Source: Actinomycetales bacterium (GTDB taxonomy: Bacteria > Actinomycetota > Actinomycetes > Actinomycetales > Kineosporiaceae). From it: DNA of 59,122 nucleotides. The position numbers and the translations under genes are program-made. The notes below the pieces were generated by a model. That model was given only the letters and a program-made list of their open reading frames with translations, was not told the DNA's origin and searched no databases. How positions within the stretch are numbered: position 1 is the stretch's first letter; each line of letters starts with the position of its first letter. Location of the stretch: the NCBI GenBank assembly GCA_012719445.1, contig JAAYAH010000187.1, positions 1 through 59,122 of the forward strand. Reading direction: 5' to 3'. Below, piece after piece: positions 56,086 through 59,122 of this stretch.

Positions 56086-56334
56086 ATGGCACTGAGCGAA
56101 CAGGACATCCTCAGCGGTCTCGCCGAGATCGTCAACGAGGAGACCGGGCTGCCGGCGGACGCCGTCCAGTCCGACAAGTCCTTCACCGACGACCTCGACA
56201 TCGACTCGCTCTCGATGATGACCATCGTGGTCAACGCCGAGGAGAAGTTCGGCGTGCGGATCCCCGACGACGACGTCAAGAACCTCAAGACCGTCGGCGA
56301 CGCCGTCAGCTACATCCAGTCCGCTCAGGGCTGA
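56086..56334 (+). CDS. acpP: Acyl carrier protein
   Basis: The product has 82 residues. The phosphopantetheine attachment Ser is S41 in DIDSLSMMTIV. AAGGAG lies seven bases upstream of the ATG. It carries growing acyl chains for the neighbouring enzymes. A strong hairpin follows it and precedes fabF. Confidence 0.97.
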   Translation: MALSEQDILSGLAEIVNEETGLPADAVQSDKSFTDDLDIDSLSMMTIVVNAEEKFGVRIPDDDVKNLKTVGDAVSYIQSAQG

Positions 56335-56344
56335 CCCCAGCGCC

Positions 56345-56383
56345 CGCGCGCCCGCCGGCGGCACCGCTGCCGGCGGGCGCGCG
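56345..56383. terminator. Hairpin between acpP and fabF, probable partial terminator
   Basis: A 15-bp perfect GC stem (56345-56359 with 56369-56383) and 9-nt loop lie 11 bases behind the acpP stop, inside the fab operon. It would reduce read-through into fabF or stabilise the acpP 3' end, raising acyl carrier protein above the condensing enzyme. Confidence 0.75.
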
Positions 56384-56465
56384 AGGACGAGGGGCGCCGG
56401 GTGCGCGGGACCAGGACCCGGCCGCCCCGCCCCGTGCCACCATCGACGAGGAGCAGAGCACCACC

Positions 56466-57719
56466 ATGACCACAGGCAGGAATCGACGCGTCGTCGTCAC
56501 CGGCTTCGGCGCCACGACGCCGCTCGGCGGAGATGCGACGACCACCTGGAACGCAGCACTCGAGGGGCGCTCCGGCACCCGGACCATGACCCATGCCTGG
56601 GTCGACCAGTACAACCTCCCGGTGACCTTCGCCGCGGAACTGGCCGTCCCGGCGAGCGAGGTGTTGACCAGGGTCGAGGCCCGCCGGCTGGACCCCTCGG
56701 GCCAGTACGCCATGATCGCCTCCAGGGAGGCGTGGGCGCACGCCGGGAGCCCCGAGGTGGAGCCGGAACGGCTCGCCGTCGCCTGCGCCTCGGGCATCGG
56801 CGGGGTGTGGACCCTGCTGAGCGCCTACGACACGCTCCGCGAGAAGGGTCCGCGGCGGATCTACCCGCTCACCGTCCCGATGCTCATGCCGAACGGGGCT
56901 GCCGCCGCCGTCGAGATCGAGCTCAAGGCGCGGGGCGGGGCGCACACCCCGGTCTCGGCCTGCGGCTCCGGCGCCGAGGCGATCGCGTACGGCCTTGAGA
57001 TCATCAAGAGCGGCCGGGTCGACCTTGTGGTGGCCGGCGGGACCGAGGCCGCGATCCACCCGCTGCCGATCGGCGGGTTCGCCGCCATGCAGGCGTTGTC
57101 CACCCGCAACGACGAGCCCGAGACGGCGTCGCGTCCCTACGACGTGAGCCGGGACGGGTTCATCATGGGCGAGGGGTCGGCCATGCTCGTCCTCGAGGCG
57201 GAGGAGCACGCCAGGGCCCGAGGCGCGACGATCTACGCCGAACTGGTCTCCGCCGGCCTGACCTCCGACGCCCACCACATCGCCGCCCCCGACCCGGAGG
57301 GCCTCGGCGCCGCCCGTGCCATGTCCCTCGCCCTGTCCAACGGTGACCTCACCCCCGCCGACGTCGTGCACGTCAACGCGCATGCGACGTCGACCCCCAG
57401 CGGTGACGTCCCGGAGGCGAAGGCGATCCGCAGGGCGCTCGGCGACGCGACGGACCGGGTGGCCGTCTCGGCCACGAAGTCGATGACCGGCCACCTGCTC
57501 GGCGCGGCAGGTGCCCTCGAGGGCCTGTTCTGCGTGCTGGCCCTGAACCAGCGGACGGCGCCGCCGACGATCAACACCGTCGACCTCGACCCCGAGGTGA
57601 ACCTCGACGTCGTGGTCAAGGAGCCGCGCAGGCTCGGCGACGGCGACCTCGTGGCGATCAACAACTCCTTCGGCTTCGGCGGCCACAACATCGCCCTGGC
57701 CTTCCGCACCGCCTCCTGA
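56466..57719 (+). CDS. fabF: 3-oxoacyl-ACP synthase II
   Basis: The product has 417 residues. The catalytic Cys is C166 (VSACGSGAEAIAYG), with two His in VNAHATSTPSGD and TKSMTGHLLGAAGA. GMG-type loops are present as VSRDGFIMGEGSAML. It elongates acyl-ACP. The last gene of the fab operon; the stop is followed by a strong hairpin. Confidence 0.95.
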   Translation: MTTGRNRRVVVTGFGATTPLGGDATTTWNAALEGRSGTRTMTHAWVDQYNLPVTFAAELAVPASEVLTRVEARRLDPSGQYAMIASREAWAHAGSPEVEPERLAVACASGIGGVWTLLSAYDTLREKGPRRIYPLTVPMLMPNGAAAAVEIELKARGGAHTPVSACGSGAEAIAYGLEIIKSGRVDLVVAGGTEAAIHPLPIGGFAAMQALSTRNDEPETASRPYDVSRDGFIMGEGSAMLVLEAEEHARARGATIYAELVSAGLTSDAHHIAAPDPEGLGAARAMSLALSNGDLTPADVVHVNAHATSTPSGDVPEAKAIRRALGDATDRVAVSATKSMTGHLLGAAGALEGLFCVLALNQRTAPPTINTVDLDPEVNLDVVVKEPRRLGDGDLVAINNSFGFGGHNIALAFRTAS

Positions 57720-57770
57720 TCCCAGGGAGGAGTCCGCGGGTCCCGACCCGGCCTCCTCCGCGAGGACCTC

Positions 57771-57815
57771 GTGTCCTGGGCCGGCCCGGTTGTCGTCCGA
57801 GCCGGCCCAGGACAC
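57771..57815. terminator. Bidirectional hairpin between fabF and the DUF3145 gene
   Basis: A 15-bp perfect stem (GTGTCCTGGGCCGGC, 57771-57785, with 57801-57815) and 15-nt loop lie between convergent genes. A weaker GGAGGAG/CTCCTCC pair precedes it. Confidence 0.8.
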
Positions 57816-57914
57816 GTTGCCGTGCCCCGGGCCATCGGGCACGTGGGGTCCGGGCAGGCCGGACAGGCGTCACCGACGCCTGTCGACCACCCGGTGGTCA
57901 GTGCGTCCGGACGG

Positions 57915-58418
57915 TCAGCCCACCCGGTGCAACCATCGGACCGGCGCCCCGTCCCCCGCGTACCGGAACGGCTCGAGCTCGTCGTCCCAGGCGCTGCCGA
58001 GGGCGAGGCGCAGCTCGTCGACCATCCGCGAGGGGTCGGCGGTCCCCGCCTCGACGGCGGACCGGACGCGGTCCTCGGGAATGACGACGTTCCCGTGCAC
58101 ATCGGTCATCGCATGGAAGATGCCCAGCTCCGGGGTGTGGCTCCAGCGGGCTCCGTCGTGGCCGGCGCTCGGCTCCTCGGTGACCTCGTACCGCAGGTGC
58201 GCCCACCCGCGCAGGGCCGAGGTCAGCCGCGCCCCGGTACCCTGCTCGGCCTGCCAGGACAGCTCGGTGCGACACAACCCCGGCGCCGCGGGTTGCGGGA
58301 TCCAATCCAGGGACAGGCGCACGCCGAGAACGCCGCCCGCCGCCCACTCGACATGCGGGCACAGCGCGCGCGGCGCGGAATGGACGAACAGCACACCGCG
58401 CGTGACCGCACCAGACAT
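57915..58418 (-). CDS. DUF3145 domain protein
   Basis: The product has 167 residues. ATG 58418 has GGAGG upstream, and the family sequence begins there (MSGAVTRGVLFVHSAPRALC); the longer frame upstream is not protein-like. HVEWAAGGVLGVRLSLDWI and the C-terminal ALGSAWDDELEPFRYAG match the actinobacteria-specific DUF3145 family of unknown function. It converges on the fab operon. Confidence 0.85.
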   Translation of the reverse strand: MSGAVTRGVLFVHSAPRALCPHVEWAAGGVLGVRLSLDWIPQPAAPGLCRTELSWQAEQGTGARLTSALRGWAHLRYEVTEEPSAGHDGARWSHTPELGIFHAMTDVHGNVVIPEDRVRSAVEAGTADPSRMVDELRLALGSAWDDELEPFRYAGDGAPVRWLHRVG

Positions 58419-58596
58419 CCTGACCTCCTCCACCGACCGAGGGACGTCTTCCCCAACGACCTCGGCGGCGCGGATGCCGTCATGTCGCCACGCGCGCGAC
58501 TGCGGGGTCATTCTGCCGTATGGACCGGACCTTCACCAGAGCGCCTGGCAGCGACAGAATGTCATGACTGTCATACCCAGAGTGAGCGGCACGCCG

Positions 58597-58602
58597 TAGA
58601 CT
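58597..58602 (+). promoter_or_regulatory. Likely -10 box of the terminal hypothetical gene
   Basis: TAGACT lies 50 bases before the ATG at 58652. The implied leader carries GAGAGGG five bases before the start, giving a conventional promoter plus ribosome site. Confidence 0.45.
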
Positions 58603-58651
58603 CGATGACGACGAGGCAACCGACGAGCCGAGGCGTCCGAGAGGGTCGCGA

Positions 58652-59083
58652 ATGAGCAAGGACCACCACGGTAACCAGGTCGACGAGGCCTACGATTCCG
58701 GCCTCATCACCGAGGTGCTGCGTCCGGCCGCCGTCGTGCCGGAGGAGACGGCCCGGTCGATCCTCATCGAACTGTCCCTCAACAGCGTCCACGCCGACGG
58801 TGTCTGGTTCGCCGAGCCGAGCCGCTGGAACCGGTACGACAAGCCGTGGACCCTCCTGGACGCCCCGGGAGACGCCGGTCTGATCGGCACCATCCAGGTC
58901 GCCTACGGCACCCCGCGCCGCTACGACATCACGATCTACCGGGTCTCGGTGACCACCCTGGGGTCGGAGCTCGGCTGGTCGGTGCAGAGTCTCACCGACG
59001 ACGCCCTCGGCCTGGCCGGACTCACCCTCGCCGAGTGCCCGCGCACCGTCCTCGACGTACCGCCGAAGCCGTACCGGTACTGA
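58652..59083 (+). CDS. Conserved hypothetical protein, 143 aa
   Basis: ATG 58652 has GAGAGGG about seven bases upstream. The product is soluble and has no signal peptide. ARSILIELSLNSVHADGVWF and RRYDITIYRVSVTTLGSELGWSVQSL suggest an alpha/beta fold; a basic KPYRY end closes it. I recognise no named family. The balanced composition and intact frame support a real gene. Confidence 0.7.
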   Translation: MSKDHHGNQVDEAYDSGLITEVLRPAAVVPEETARSILIELSLNSVHADGVWFAEPSRWNRYDKPWTLLDAPGDAGLIGTIQVAYGTPRRYDITIYRVSVTTLGSELGWSVQSLTDDALGLAGLTLAECPRTVLDVPPKPYRY

Positions 59084-59122
59084 CCCCGACGCGCCGACCG
59101 GTCACCGCGTCGGGTCGGTCAG

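Overview
The window is very GC-rich throughout. Gene content and order point to an actinomycete. glnE and a GlnA2-type glutamine synthetase, panB, the phosphatase / zinc-ribbon / NIF3 trio, a DUF3052 gene, aceE, a PucR-type regulator and the fab operon follow the order of Mycobacterium tuberculosis glnE through kasA. The fab cluster is the Streptomyces-like fabD-fabH-acpP-fabF. A cytoplasmic-type chemoreceptor with an extracellular Cache sensor, c-di-GMP proteins and cellulase remnants suggest a motile, plant-polymer-associated lineage such as Kineosporiales, Geodermatophilales or Micromonosporales. I cannot fix the genus from sequence alone.

Layout. 1-3.3 kb: the tail of a CBM2 protein, a repeat-rich gap, a DUF2087 gene, a decayed GH6 cellulase and an Eis-like acetyltransferase. 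3.4-6.3 kb: an intact histidine kinase/response regulator pair. 6.5-10.6 kb: hrpB, a membrane protein, and a GNAT enzyme coupled to a 58-residue ORF. 10.7-18.5 kb: glnE, a LacI-sensor diguanylate cyclase, a small secreted protein and glnA2. 18.9-28.3 kb: chemoreceptor, nadE, panB, a SPOR-like protein, a polysaccharide deacetylase, an ECF sigma remnant, map and ppgK. 28.3-36 kb: two more LacI-sensor diguanylate cyclases in an operon, a small protein, rnpB, an RNB exonuclease overlapping rnpB, and a PilZ receptor. 36-45 kb: VOC protein, decarboxylase, rhodanese, 4-aminobutyrate aminotransferase, an aldo/keto reductase with its divergent TetR, phosphatase, zinc-ribbon protein, NIF3 and tRNA-Val. 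45.3-50.5 kb: DUF3052, aceE, and a decayed second copy of the kinase/regulator pair. 50.6-59.1 kb: hypothetical protein, ppk2, fasR-fabD-fabH-acpP-fabF, DUF3145 and a conserved hypothetical.

How the parts connect. The most interesting set is three paralogous soluble proteins that join a LacI/ribose-binding type ligand domain, without its DNA-binding domain, to a GGEEF diguanylate cyclase. A PilZ receptor lies nearby. I infer that they convert intracellular sugar-like signals into c-di-GMP. Nitrogen (glnE, glnA2), central carbon (aceE, ppgK), polyphosphate (ppk2, ppgK) and fatty-acid synthesis genes form the conserved backbone. The flanks carry decayed genes: cellulase, ECF sigma factor and a two-component system. 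Short tandem repeats are frequent both inside and between genes. Many start codons lie 6-7 bases after a TANNNT box, suggesting widespread leaderless transcription.
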